64,000 nucleotides of DNA from Ecdyonurus torrentis (lineage: Eukaryota; Arthropoda; Insecta; Ephemeroptera; Heptageniidae). The notes under the pieces are model-generated. The model was not told where the DNA came from and did no database searches. It saw only the letters and a program-made list of their open reading frames with translations. Every line of letters begins with the position of its first letter. The stretch's first letter is position 1. Positions 13,440 through 24,117 of the stretch are shown piece after piece. Where the stretch lies: assembly GCA_949318235.1 (NCBI GenBank), contig OX439132.1, forward strand, positions 2,966,258 to 3,030,257, given 5' to 3'. The position numbers and the translations under genes are program-made.

Positions 13440-13627
13440 GATGTAGATATTGACTTTATCTTTGTAAAATATGCTACATAAGGTGCCAAACAAAACAATG
13501 TTTGAATGTTATGCATACATAATGCAGTTGTAGAAGTACATAAAGTGGTCAGTAATGAAATATGTGACAATTTAATATTTAGCCTCATATTGTTGTTGAC
13601 ATAACTAACTTCAACATTTGTCAACCA

Positions 13628-13657
13628 AGGTCAAGGTCACACAGAGGTCAGAGGTCA
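13628..13657 (+). promoter_or_regulatory. Cluster of four AGGTCA half-sites (possible)
   Basis: AGGTCA occurs at 13628, 13634, 13645 and 13652 with gaps of 0, 5 and 1 bp. The first two make TCAAGGTCA, the ERR/SF-1 monomer consensus. Direct repeats of this hexamer bind nuclear receptors in animals. With no gene beside it, function is inference only. Confidence 0.3.
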
Positions 13658-13928
13658 CTCGCTCGTTTGTGTACTTTTCTCTCAAAGAAATAGACTCTCT
13701 CTCTCGTATACAAATTCAATTTTGTCAAAAACTTAAATCTTTCTACTTACGACTTCAGGGGATAACAAAATTTGATTTTCTCTTCTTTTTTTATTTTGTA
13801 CAAAAGATAACTTTTTATTTCAGATGTTTTTTTTCCCTTGTTTGTTTGTTAATTTAATTTCGCTCAAATTGTATAAGAACAAAGTTTTTGTTTGTTTTGT
13901 ATAAGCCTCTTAGATGGCTTGCGATTTA

Positions 13929-13932
<4 letters not shown>

Positions 13933-13998
<66 letters not shown>
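13933..13998 (+). repeat. (GA)n microsatellite
   Basis: A 66-bp run followed by the imperfect AGGTGAGAGAGAAGG. Confidence 0.97.
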
Positions 13999-14002
<4 letters not shown>

Positions 14003-14363
14003 GAGAGAGAAGGTATTGCAAACAAAGTTTTGTTTTAATATCTCAGCAGATATTAAACAGTGTTAGCAGAATAAATATGCTGTCTGAACATAATTATGTC
14101 AGGTAAAACTGACCTACTATATGTCACTACAACTCAAGCAAACGTGTCACTCGACCACCATCATATTATGTCATCAATATTTTCTCCTACATTACAAAAG
14201 TCAAAATTGTTGCAAATATAATCGACAATCGTTATTCCTGCAATTATAATTGCAGTTTTTACAAATATTTTACAATCATAATTGCTGTAAAAACAAATGC
14301 ACGATTTTGCTCGCAATGTTTACAAAGTGACTTCAAGTTATTGATCTCAATTTTTACGGTTGA

Positions 14364-14680
14364 TTAAAGACGTAGAACACCTTGAACAAAAAACTTGCCT
14401 AATACCCTAATATACCCAAATATCAACATTGTTTTGGCCGGAGTCATTGATTTCTAATTTATTTTCCATTTACAAAATGTAAGTTGCGGGTTTACTACGT
14501 CACAGCTCGCCTGTTTCCGCGCGCGTGGACCAGGCGAGCTGTGACGTAGTAAACCCGCAACTGACATTTTGTAAATGGATAATAAACTAGAAATCAATGA
14601 CTCCGGCCAAAATAATGTTGATATTTGGGTATATTAGGATATTAGGCAAGTTTTTGGTTCAAGGTGTTCTACGCCTTTAA
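14364..14680. mobile_element. 317-bp near-perfect palindrome (foldback MITE)
   Basis: Arms 14364-14513 and 14531-14680 are 150 bp each and complementary with only scattered mismatches. They surround a 17-bp GC-rich loop (TTTCCGCGCGCGTGGAC). Both ends start TTAAAG(A/G)CGTAGAACACC, so TTAA lies at each edge and may be the duplicated target. No coding content. This is a full-length foldback MITE in appearance. Confidence 0.85.
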
Positions 14681-15993
14681 GCATTCAATACAAATCATTA
14701 TCAAATATTATAAAACATAACAATATAAGCCTGCAGTAGCGACATAGGCAGCGTAATACTCTACAACATACAAGTTGTCATTTTAATTACAAACTTGATT
14801 GGTGCTCTTACATTTATTTATTATTTTTATTTAAGTTGAATAAATATTTATTTCCAACAATGATTTGCGTCATTTGCTTTTTCTCGCAACAAATTGATTT
14901 ATGTATTTGTTTTCTTTTATAATATTATGTTAATATTTAATCAAAACTATTTATTCGTTTTTAAATTCTCTCCCTCCCCACTACCTTTGTAAAAATAAAA
15001 ACCCACAGAGATGTCACTAGTTTCTTGTCAGTTTTAATTTAATTTGAAACACAATTAATTTCTAATTACTCTAAATTTTTATAAACTCTAAAAAAGTTGA
15101 AACATGATAACAGATGGCGTTCAGCTCTTCAATTATTTTTATTTCTTTTTGTTGTAATAACATTGGTGCGGAGTGTGTTAGTAAATAATACGTCATAAAT
15201 ATGTTGCAACGTAATTTTGCTATTCAGCATAGTGAACTCTGCAGTCTTGTCTTTATGTGCTAATTACTTATTTATTTAATTAATTAATTATTTCATTTAT
15301 TCTTTAATTATTTCTTGTTTGTTTATATTTATTCATTTATTCATTTACTCACTTCTTGTATAAACGTATGCAAAGTATAAAAAAGTGTTTTATTGAACAC
15401 AAACGTCCGAACAGTTAAAACAGCCTTCACATAAAACAAAGACGTAATGTTGGCAACAAAAGTGACTTTGACATGCAAGATTGATATCCTCTCTCTCTCT
15501 CTCTCTTGATAGAGATGTTATATCTGATCAATCAATCAATCAATCAATAGCTTGGTTTGCAGCCCGTGCCAGGCTGATACATTGCTCGCCGTGGTGACGG
15601 CTAGACAGCTCGGCGTCACTTGGTTATTAGAGGCCTGGCGCCTTATTTGGCGCCGTCACTGCCTGCCTGCCTGCCTGGCCTAACTGTCGTAATTAAAATT
15701 ATAATGTACACGTAGACTTTGCGTTGTTTATGTGCAGTGTCCGCCCCGAGGTGTGCTGTGCTCCGATATACTTTACAACTATCACAGTTTAACGCACGTT
15801 AATGTGTAATTTTGAATATATTTATTTATATATATATATTTTACATAAGAGTTAAGTATAGTCATAGTTTATTCTTTATTATATGGTATAGTTTTGTACA
15901 AAGAACCATTTTGTATTGGGTAAAACAGAATCCTGATTGATTGCTAATAAAAGCTTACAAAAAAAAAAAAAATTCCTTACAAAATTGACGTAA
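14681..15993. other. AT-rich DNA with one GC-rich patch
   Basis: A patch at about 15555-15690 is GC-rich (GTGACGGC..GGCGCC..GCCGTCAC with GCCTGCCTGCCTGCCTGG). GGTGACGGC and GCGCCGTCAC face each other as a weak inverted pair. No open frame of coding quality. Confidence 0.5.
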
Positions 15994-16182
15994 GGGAGGT
16001 TTAAAAAATTCGTAATAATGTTCAATGACTTAAGACACGTAAAAGTATGTCTATAGTATTCGTTGTTTAAATATATGTTGAACCAGTGCAGTAGTTTACT
16101 AAAAAAAAATAAAGAAAATTTCGCCATAAGCGTAATGTTAAATTGGGGTAGCCTTAGATTTGCCCGCGCGCCATACCGAATA
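15994..16182 (+). mobile_element. Family E element, decayed copy
   Basis: Starts GGGAGGTTTAAAAAATT and carries ACACGTAAAAGTATGTCTA, GTAGTTT, CCATAAGCGTAATGTTAAAT and CCTTAGATTTGCCCGCGCG in the same order as 32791-33006. The right terminus is degraded (ACCGAATATT). Confidence 0.7.
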
Positions 16183-16598
16183 TTAGCTGCAGATTATATT
16201 TCAGTTCTCAGAAGTTTCAAAATTGCAGTACAGTAAAAGTTATTTCGTGTCGAGCGCAAGGTTTCTCTAAATTATTGTTGTAATTACAAAACTAAATCAA
16301 ACCACTTTGCAAGTGCCAAGGTCAAGTCAAGGTGAAGAGGTCAACCCCAGGCACCTTACTGACGTATGTACACTTGGCTGCTGCATAAATGTTACCCAAA
16401 TTTAAAAATAGATACAGTGAGAGGACACTAAGTGTTCAGCTACCGCTAATTTGTAATGTTATTCCAAAATTTATCAAGGATGCGAAGGGTAAAAAATTGA
16501 AAGCAAAAGTAAAAAAATTGGTGTTTATGTAAATAATACAATTTGTTTGTTTGTTCTAAATATATAGTATAACTATATTTTTGTATTCTTGAAGTTTC

Positions 16599-16623
16599 AA
16601 AAAAAAAAAAAAAAAAAAAAAAA
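16599..16623 (+). repeat. Poly(A) run
   Basis: About 25 A. Similar runs near 17481, 21801, 22047, 33855, 35041, 41380, 46475, 46999 and 52867 are not listed separately. Confidence 0.9.
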
Positions 16624-16924
16624 GTGAAATTTGCTGATTTAGTTTAATTATTATTGTAATTTTTTATGCTTCGTAACATTTTTATATTATGTTGATTACG
16701 CACCCACCGATAAGACTTCATTGTCTTGGTGGCATTTATGTATGAATTTATTATTATTATTCTATTTTTTTATTGAGTTATCTGATGTGCACGGTATTTT
16801 ATACTGGGACTGAAGAGGATAGAGAAATAAATCAGAAATTATGTAAATCTCTTCAATTTTGATTATTTGCGAGAAAACCAAATCAATCACGACGTCAAGC
16901 AAAGAGTCAGTCAATAATGCTAAC

Positions 16925-18054
16925 CAGACTTGGCCATGAGCGACTTGTTTGAGCGACGCTCACGTGAGCGCGCTCATTTTTTATGAGTTGAGCGTGAGCG
17001 CGCTCATTTTTGTAAATATGAGCATGAGCGTGAGCGCGCTCATTTTAAATGAGTTGAGCGAACTCGCTCTTTATTTACTCACCCGCTCACTTTTTTCTCC
17101 TTTATACCTTTTTACTTTGAAATTTGTACTCATTTCTACTATTTTAATAAAAGGCTTTCTTTATTTTTATTTTTTTCTAGATATTACATTTGAAATAAAG
17201 AGTTAATAGCATGATAACAAAACAAAAATATATAGTAGAAAACATTTTTCAATGAATAGAGAAAATACAGGAATGATTGTATAGTTCAAGTGCATGCTCA
17301 CTTCCCCCCTTCCACTTTCAACTGCAAGTCGCGACACCTAACCATTTTGCGAGTAATGGACACAAGTATCTGAAGATCTTTTGTTAGTGCCAGATGACAC
17401 TTTTTTTTTGTCACAGAATGGTGATTAAACCAACAGTAATTATAGCCATAGACATCAATAGCAATATTCAAAATTTTGCAAAAAAAAAAAAAAAAAAAAA
17501 AGTACTGGGATTAAAAGAGGCTCACGGGGGGAGGGGGGGGGGTTACTTAGTTTAAATCAAATAGTGACCAGCATGAAAGTTCATGTTTAGGCACTGACTG
17601 TAAAAAAATATATTTATTATTATTTTTGCGACGTAAAGTGTTAAACTTACGTCATTCTGAATGCTTTTCGATGCTCTTCTTGAGTAATGAATAACATTGC
17701 TCTGCATAGAACAAACGTAGTTTAAGGCAATTTTGTGTGTAAAATTAGCTATTTTTTGTAAATATTATTTTTCTTGCATACTTAATGAATAATAATATTA
17801 TGTATAAACGTTCTACCTCGTCCTCTTCTGTATAAAAATCAATATACGTATAAATTAAAAGCCTTCAAGAATAAAATGCACCAATGGGAAATATATAAAT
17901 ATGAGCGAAAAGAGCGCGCTCAAAAAATTCATGAGCGTGAGCGTGAGCGCGCTCATTTGCAAAATCACGAGCGAAAGCGTGAGCGCGCTCATTTACGTGA
18001 GCGTGAGCGATGAGCGTGAGCGCGCTCATTTTAAAAGAGCGCTGGCCAAGTCTG
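16925..18054. mobile_element. Non-autonomous hAT-like transposon, 1130 bp, intact ends
   Basis: Terminal inverted repeats CAGACTTGGCCA (16925-16936) and TGGCCAAGTCTG (18043-18054) are perfect over 12 bp. They are flanked by an exact 8-bp direct repeat ATGCTAAC (16917-16924 and 18055-18062). Eight-bp duplications with CA-starting short inverted ends are hallmarks of hAT elements. Both subterminal regions are packed with GAGCGCGCTCATTTT units and GAGCGTGAGCG words (three units left, four right). The interior is AT-rich with an A run and a G run near 17526-17541, and has no transposase frame. It must have been moved by a transposase from elsewhere. Confidence 0.88.
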
Positions 18055-18233
18055 ATGCTAACTGACAGCTGATATTGATTACATTACATGTGTGATTTAT
18101 TCGAAACTTAAAGATTGACTTATTTTACTGCTTCTTCTTCTTCTTGCGTTATATTTCATCGGAATGAAACATTGGCATCTGAATGTGGTGAAGTCGAAGA
18201 ATAATTAATTGTTTGTGTGTAATAGAAGTCTCT

Positions 18234-18234
<1 letters not shown>

Positions 18235-18291
<57 letters not shown>
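18235..18291 (+). repeat. (CT)n microsatellite
   Basis: A 57-bp perfect CT run 170 bp beyond the hAT element. Confidence 0.97.
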
Positions 18292-18295
<4 letters not shown>

Positions 18296-19084
18296 AACAC
18301 GTATAAAATTCAACGCACTATTTTTGTAAGGCCTATTTTATCCCGCCTTCTCCCCAAGGTCCCTCCCTATACTGTACTTCTGCTTCAAAATATTAAAAAA
18401 TATATAAATATATAACTCAATGAATAAATAAATAAATTTATTAATTAAAAAACTATTGTACACGCCACGATGTTGATAATTTATTTAAGCGCGTGTTTTT
18501 CTCACATTGCAAATGTAGCGGCTGCCTGCCTGCACATAAGGCGCCTGCAGAGGTAGGCAACTGTTTGTACTTTACTGCTCAAAGGATTGCCTATGCAGTA
18601 AAAATGTCAGGGGCTAGAGCGGCACGTAAGCACGATAGATAGATGTCATGTCCTCGCGTGAGATTGATTTATCTCGCTGCAGCACAAGTAGATAAATAAA
18701 TAAATAAACATATGAGCAGAGCTATGTGGTGGTATGTGAAATATTTAACACGAAGTTGGATTATTGAAAATAAACTGTGATTTAGAGAGCAGCTATAACC
18801 TCTGTGCTTGGCAATAAACTATATTTAGATAACAACACCGCGCGCTGCAAATATTTAATATTAACCTCATAAATTTTCATCATCAACTTTTGTGTTTTGT
18901 TTTCTTTCACTTTTCTCTTTTGTATTTCTGAAATCTCAACTTTTTAAACAAAAATCAAGCTAATAGGATAAAAATACTTTTATTAAAATTTGTGTTTATA
19001 TTTGAGCAAGAAAAAAAAAAGTTAATTAAAATTGCAATTAGTTGTGTGATGAAGGTGTAGGTATAAAGTTTGTAGAGAGAGGTA

Positions 19085-19088
<4 letters not shown>
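18292..19088. other. AT-rich DNA with small GC-rich patch
   Basis: The patch at about 18515-18570 (GCGGCTGCCTGCCTGCAC..GGCGCCTGCAG) has no convincing frame. Nothing else recognised. Confidence 0.5.

Positions 19089-19164
<76 letters not shown>
19089..19164 (+). repeat. (GA)n microsatellite facing a TC array
   Basis: A GA run with one GTGA interruption. It faces the TC run at 19256-19336, giving an inverted pair with a spacer of about 91 bp. Confidence 0.97.
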
Positions 19165-19169
<5 letters not shown>

Positions 19170-19253
19170 GGCTGAAGCTGTTGGATGAATACTTGGAATC
19201 CTCACGCTACACCCCAGGGAGTTTTCAGCAAATTGAAGTGAAGAACCCTAGGT

Positions 19254-19255
<2 letters not shown>

Positions 19256-19336
<81 letters not shown>
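19256..19336 (+). repeat. (CT)n microsatellite facing a GA array
   Basis: An 81-bp perfect CT run, complementary in sense to 19089-19164. Confidence 0.97.
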
Positions 19337-19338
<2 letters not shown>

Positions 19339-19414
19339 ACAAACTCCGCTAAACAATTTCACTGAAAGTGATAGTCTTACTGACTACATACAGTGTGTGT
19401 GCATTCATATTTAA

Positions 19415-19625
19415 GTCGACGCCATATTGTAGCACTAATTAACATAGGCCGGTATGAATTAATGACACATTTTACAGTTTAAAAATACTTAGCAACATTT
19501 TTGAGAGTATTGATTTGAGTATGTTGGCTAAAGAAAATAGCCAAAAACTCAAGTTTGTCCTATGCTGATCAATGTTATTCATTGCTCCAGTATGGCGTCC
19601 AAGCGCATTCAGTATGACGTCATGC
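19415..19625 (+). mobile_element. Family H element, copy 1
   Basis: Starts GTCGACGCCATATTGTAGCA, then AACATAGGCCGGTAT, and ends CCAGTATGGCGTCCAAGCGC then TATGACGTCAT. GACGCCATA and TATGGCGTC form inverted ends. The same order is found at 35140-35425 and, reversed, at 47270-47600. Non-coding. Confidence 0.65.
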
Positions 19626-19889
19626 CAACATTAGCAAGTGTAATTGTATGTACTTGCGTACTTACAATGTTGGTAATTGTTATCTCAGTGACAAAGCATT
19701 CATTACCAATCAACTAAATCAATCAACTTTGATTTGAGTTTGTAACAAAATTTATTTGCACTGCTAAACTGAATTATTTTCGAACTTTCAATTGTTTTGT
19801 CAAAATGTAATCAAGGGTCGTAACCTCTAGTTAAACCTTGCACGTAATTTTTTAAAATAGTTACAACAATCAAAATAACAACTAAACTA

Positions 19890-20225
19890 TGAGTTGTATT
19901 CAGATGCGGGTTATAGCTCAAAATATAAAAAGAAAAAATTCGATACTTATGATGACATTTTAAAGTTAATAGAAACAGTTACCTATGATACAAAAAATTT
20001 AGAACTCATGTGATAAAGAGAGAAAATAATTATTAAATTTAACATGGGTTCTTATGGGATTAAATTTTCAAAAAAATCATAATTTTAAATTTAGCATATA
20101 TATAGTGACACTCCAAATTTGCTACATTTTTTAATATTATACCTGATGGTCCCAATGCATCACTGTGAAAAATTTCACGTTTTTCTATCTTTACAACTTT
20201 GTAATGAAATCCCGCAGTATATACA
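19890..20225 (+). repeat. Family G dispersed repeat, copy 2
   Basis: Direct-orientation relative of 10550-10925, sharing GAGAGAAAATAATTATTAAA, TTCTTATGGGATTAAA and CATAATTTTAAAT in order. Confidence 0.6.
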
Positions 20226-20518
20226 TAGCTGCTCACATTGCGACTTACGGTTGGTTTTAAAGTGTTTTAGACTTCTTGTTTTTTAAGAGCTATGTTGTAT
20301 AATTGTTCAATTACAAAGTTAATTCCATATCACAAATCCCTCCGCCGTGGCATGACTTAATTACTGCTGCGTCCTCGGCTAAATCACTTTAAGTCCTCGC
20401 TTAATATACACGTATATTTAAGTCCTCGCTTATATACATGCACGTATATATTTCTGATGTTAGCTAAGCAAGGCAAGGCAGTGCTGTCGTGAGTTCTAGC
20501 AACTAGAGAACCTCGACA

Positions 20519-20709
20519 GAGAAGTGACAACTTTATGTTGGAGGCAGATCCGCAATACATTCATTTTGAAAAGTAGAAAATTTCTATAGTACCCTATAAC
20601 AGTGTCTCTAAGCTGATTGGTTCAGGCAAATATTGGTGCCTGTGCCTGCTAACCTGCCTTACTGTTGATGTATTGCGGGTCTGCTCCAAACATGAGGATG
20701 TCGCTTCTC
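20519..20709. mobile_element. MITE with about 43-bp inverted ends
   Basis: Arm 20519-20561 (GAGAAGTGACAACTTTATGT...CCGCAATACAT) faces arm 20667-20709, whose complement reads GAGAAGCGACATCCTCATGT...CCGCAATACAT. The 10-bp word CTAGCAACTA occurs at 20496-20505 and 20712-20721. It may be a target duplication of the 9-10 bp type seen with Mutator-like elements, but 13 extra bases lie between it and the left arm. No coding content. Confidence 0.65.
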
Positions 20710-20721
20710 CACTAGCAACTA

Positions 20722-20938
20722 CACCAACTAAATAGTTACTATTTAAACTTTTTATAATAAATTTGTCAGTTATATATTGAACAATTTTTAAGATCTAAAA
20801 ATCTAACTGTTTACCACTGATGAAATTACGTTTAAACTAACAAGTTACTGTTTAAACTTTTTTCAACCATGTTATTGGTTTGTTCTGAAGAGTTACATCT
20901 ATGTAACTGAATAATTTGTTAAATTTATGTTTTCCGTG
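20722..20938 (-). mobile_element. Family D element, copy 1
   Basis: Reverse-orientation copy of 32408-32629: AATAGTTACTATTTAAACTT, AACAAGTTACT, TTATTGGTTTGTTCTGAAGA, ATCTATGTAACTGAATAA and the terminal TTTTCCGTG followed by TA. The left end is trimmed to CAC after TA. It directly abuts the MITE at 20519-20709. Confidence 0.75.
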
Positions 20939-21299
20939 TATAATACAACGTATGTCTATCTATATCTATAATATGCTGCACCTGGCTGACTGGCTGGCTG
21001 ACTAAATGTAACGAGGTCGCGATGTCTAATTACTCGTAATATCTCTGATACATACACAGTCCACTGAACTATAACACTAAATTATTTCTTTGTATATGCT
21101 TAGCTGACTTAATTACTCACTTAAATAATAATTAATTAACAAGGTTATCGAGTGATTAACAACAAGAATATTAACTGAATAACATGACATTTGTGTCTGG
21201 TACGTGAAGTTATACAGACTGCAGAGTTAGTTTGCTGTACAGTGATACTTAAAATGATCCTGTATCGAGGAAAAAAAAAAAGTGATGCGATGGGATTAT

Positions 21300-21462
21300 C
21301 ACACATATTATGTCACTTCTGTAGCCTCACAAACTGACGAGAAAAAAACTTTAAAGTAGACAACTATTGGATGTTATGACGTCATTAAATCAAGGTCCAG
21401 AAATTGTAGCGCAGGTTGCCTACTTTACAAGTTTGTGAAATGACATAACATGTGTATGTAAA
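21300..21462. mobile_element. Family C inverted-repeat element, copy 1
   Basis: CTGTAGCCTCACAAACTG, AACTTTAAAGTAGACAACT, a central ATGACGTCAT, TTGTAGCGCAGGTT and GCCTACTTTACAAGTTTGTG are in the same order as at 26671-26830. The AAAGTAGACAAC / GTTGCCTACTTT motifs face each other. The flanks CACATATTATGTCAC and ATGACATAACATGTG extend the inverted repeat. Confidence 0.7.
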
Positions 21463-21796
21463 ATTTTATTTTCAACATGTTTTGTCCTTACAAAATGTTT
21501 CGAAAATTGATCAGGAACGCCGCAAAAAAATAATTTGTGCACAGAGGTCAAAGGTCAATTCAGGAGAAGTGTACTCGTCCCAAACTTCGGCTTGGTGCTA
21601 AAAGCACTTCTATTGGTCATATCTACTATCCCTGAAAGTTTCATGCTTTTAACCTATATAGCCGCTTTTTTACACTAACTGCTTCCACTATATGTATAAT
21701 AGTACCATCATGATGTGTTTGTATAATAGTAACATCTCGGCACTGAGCAATAAGTTGTTTTTCCCCTAGTGCTAAAATTTAAGAGATCCAACTAGC

Positions 21797-21832
<36 letters not shown>

Positions 21833-23399
21833 CAGCATTTTTTAAACAAACTTGTTATCTCGTGTACATATGGGATTGATTTGTATTGATTTTATATCGA
21901 TAAGTTGACGTGCAGTTTTGATTGACGCACACTTGACATTGTGGTACAGAGTAAACAAAAGTAAACATAAAAAATGTCGTTAAACCCCAACAACACGAAC
22001 AACGACACTTGTAGCGTCGTTTAAAAACTTTTTCTTACATGTTGTAAAAAAAAAAAAAAAAAAAAAGTTTGCGTCTTTATTAACGTTTATGTAAAATAAA
22101 TAAAAAATGACTTTTACGAGATTTTCTAATTTACGATTCAAATAAAAATGTTTATTAAATAAATAAAGATACATGGTGTAAAGTAAACAAATAAAAATTT
22201 TGCTTTTTACCGCCTGAATAAATTTACTTTTTGCTACAATAAAAACACATCAGCTTGGTGGTGGGAAGTGGTTTTTATTTTTTATGTTATTTCATAATTA
22301 TTGTATGATAATATGATATAATATGATATAACAAAATTTATGACTTAAGATTTAAATAAATATTCACAAGAAATTGTATTTACTTTTATAATAACTGTTC
22401 TATTTAAAACATTATTATTACACAATTTTTTTTTTAGTTAATTAATTTTGTTTTTATGTTACCTTGAAATGTGGTAAACTGCTGTGTAATTATTACCAAT
22501 AAAACTAATTATAACAATTTTTTAAATTATATTTTACATTTTTTTTTTCAATAATTAAACCGGAAAATAGTTTAAGATATTTGTTTACGAGGGCAGGCAG
22601 GGCAGAGGTCACGTACTTGCAACTTTGAGATCGTTACGTGGCTTTACATTTGATATTGATTTGTGCCAGTTATACAATGGTTGTTATTGGCGGTGACGTC
22701 TAGCCAAGCATAAGTACACTGGAACATCGACAGAAGTGATTTGCTTAGCAAGAGAACCCAGCCTTTATGTGCAGTGAAAAATGGGAATTTTAAATAAAGC
22801 ATACTAGATTTTTAGTTTTAGTTTTATTTATTTTTTTTTATTATTTTTTTTTTTTTGCTGGCAAGAAGCATTGATGATTCATAATATTATTTAATCAGTA
22901 AATTTCTATAGACAAAAAAAACAACATTAAACGAATGATTAAAGTATAATTATGTATAAAAATTTAAAATTAATTTTAATGATTGTTATTGTAATTCGAT
23001 AATGAAATAATTTACAAATGATTTAAATTAATTATATAAGTTAGTAAGAGTATGTTTATCTGTAGTTTACTGAACTAAAAACTAGACTTACAATAGCAGC
23101 TGCCATGTGTTGTGGACAATAAATATTTAACTATGTAACTGAAGGACTGACTCAATGAAAATAATAACATTCATGCAATAGCAAGATTTATAATAGCTAT
23201 ATGAAACAAATGTAATGAAAATACGATAATAATAATATTATACACACACATATCAATCATCAAAGCCGCAATATATGTATGTACTATGTACTGTACAGTT
23301 TATAATATGTAGATCGTCATTGCATAGTTTTGTCGGCAGCAGGTTGCGCACCAACGTAACGACTTGACGGTCTGGTACAGATATTTTACTTAAAAATAA
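21463..23399. other. AT-rich DNA, no gene seen
   Basis: AGGTCAAAGGTCA at 21545-21557 is a perfect DR1 nuclear-receptor word by sequence. A runs lie near 21801-21829 and 22047-22066. Short patches of higher GC at about 22595-22740 lack an open frame. Nothing else recognised. Confidence 0.5.
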
Positions 23400-23525
23400 A
23401 TTTCTATTGTCTTATGGCCATTCAATGCAATCAGATGGAGATTTCAGTTGACGCAATACTCTATCTAATCTAAATACATGTTATTCTCATAATGCCAGTA
23501 GAAATAGATATTTTAGTAAAATGAG
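23400..23525 (+). repeat. Dispersed repeat, uninterrupted copy of the 58.4-kb locus
   Basis: CAATGCAATCAGATGGAGAT, AAATACATGTTATT and AGAAATAGATATTTTAGTAAA match the flanks of the palindrome at 58449-58636 (CAATGCAATCAGATAGAGAT, AAATACGTGTTATT, AGAAATCAATATTTTAGTAAA). Only about 20 bp stand here where the palindrome stands there. Confidence 0.6.
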
Positions 23526-23769
23526 CGTACTTAGAATGTAAACAAGCAATCAGAGCGATGTCAAAGTCATGTAAACTGAAGGTCTTGATGCTTCAGTGAC
23601 GTCACGATGTGGCAAGTGGTCGTCGTCTTATTTGGAACTTAGCCGACATTGACACACTGATCTTCAATAATCAATCAATCAACACCTAGCTGCTGCTGCT
23701 GTAGTTGCAGTGTCAGTCAATAATATGTCAATGTGATCTTGATAGAGAGCGACTGACTACTTAAACATC

Positions 23770-23945
23770 ATGTATGATTGTGGCCTTATATTTTATCATT
23801 TAAATTTGTGATCATGTACCGCAAGGAAATGAATAACCTGCAATTTTAGTGATGCTTTTCAGTCTATAGTTCATGTGCAGGTTTTTCATTTCCTGGCGGT
23901 ACACATATGATTGTGATCATAATATTTTATCATTTCAATTTCCTC
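23770..23945. repeat. Hairpin between direct repeats
   Basis: Hairpin arms 23816-23842 (GTACCGCAAGGAAATGAATA..) and 23876-23902 (..TTTTTCATTTCCTGGCGGTAC) pair over about 27 bp with a few mismatches. They are flanked by direct repeats ATGATTGTGGCCTTATATTT and ATGATTGTGATCATAATATT, each continuing TATCATTT. The layout resembles 1991-2355. Confidence 0.7.
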
Positions 23946-24117
23946 GCGAGTTTTCCTCATAAGAATAACATTCAAAGTTTAGCACCACTTTTTAAATGTT
24001 AAAATATAATTTCACAATGTGTGTACAATAATTAAGTGGTCTTTATTGGGCTATATCAAGCATACAAATCTCTCAATTTTACCTTACTGCTCTTCAATAT
24101 ACGTACACAAATATAAC

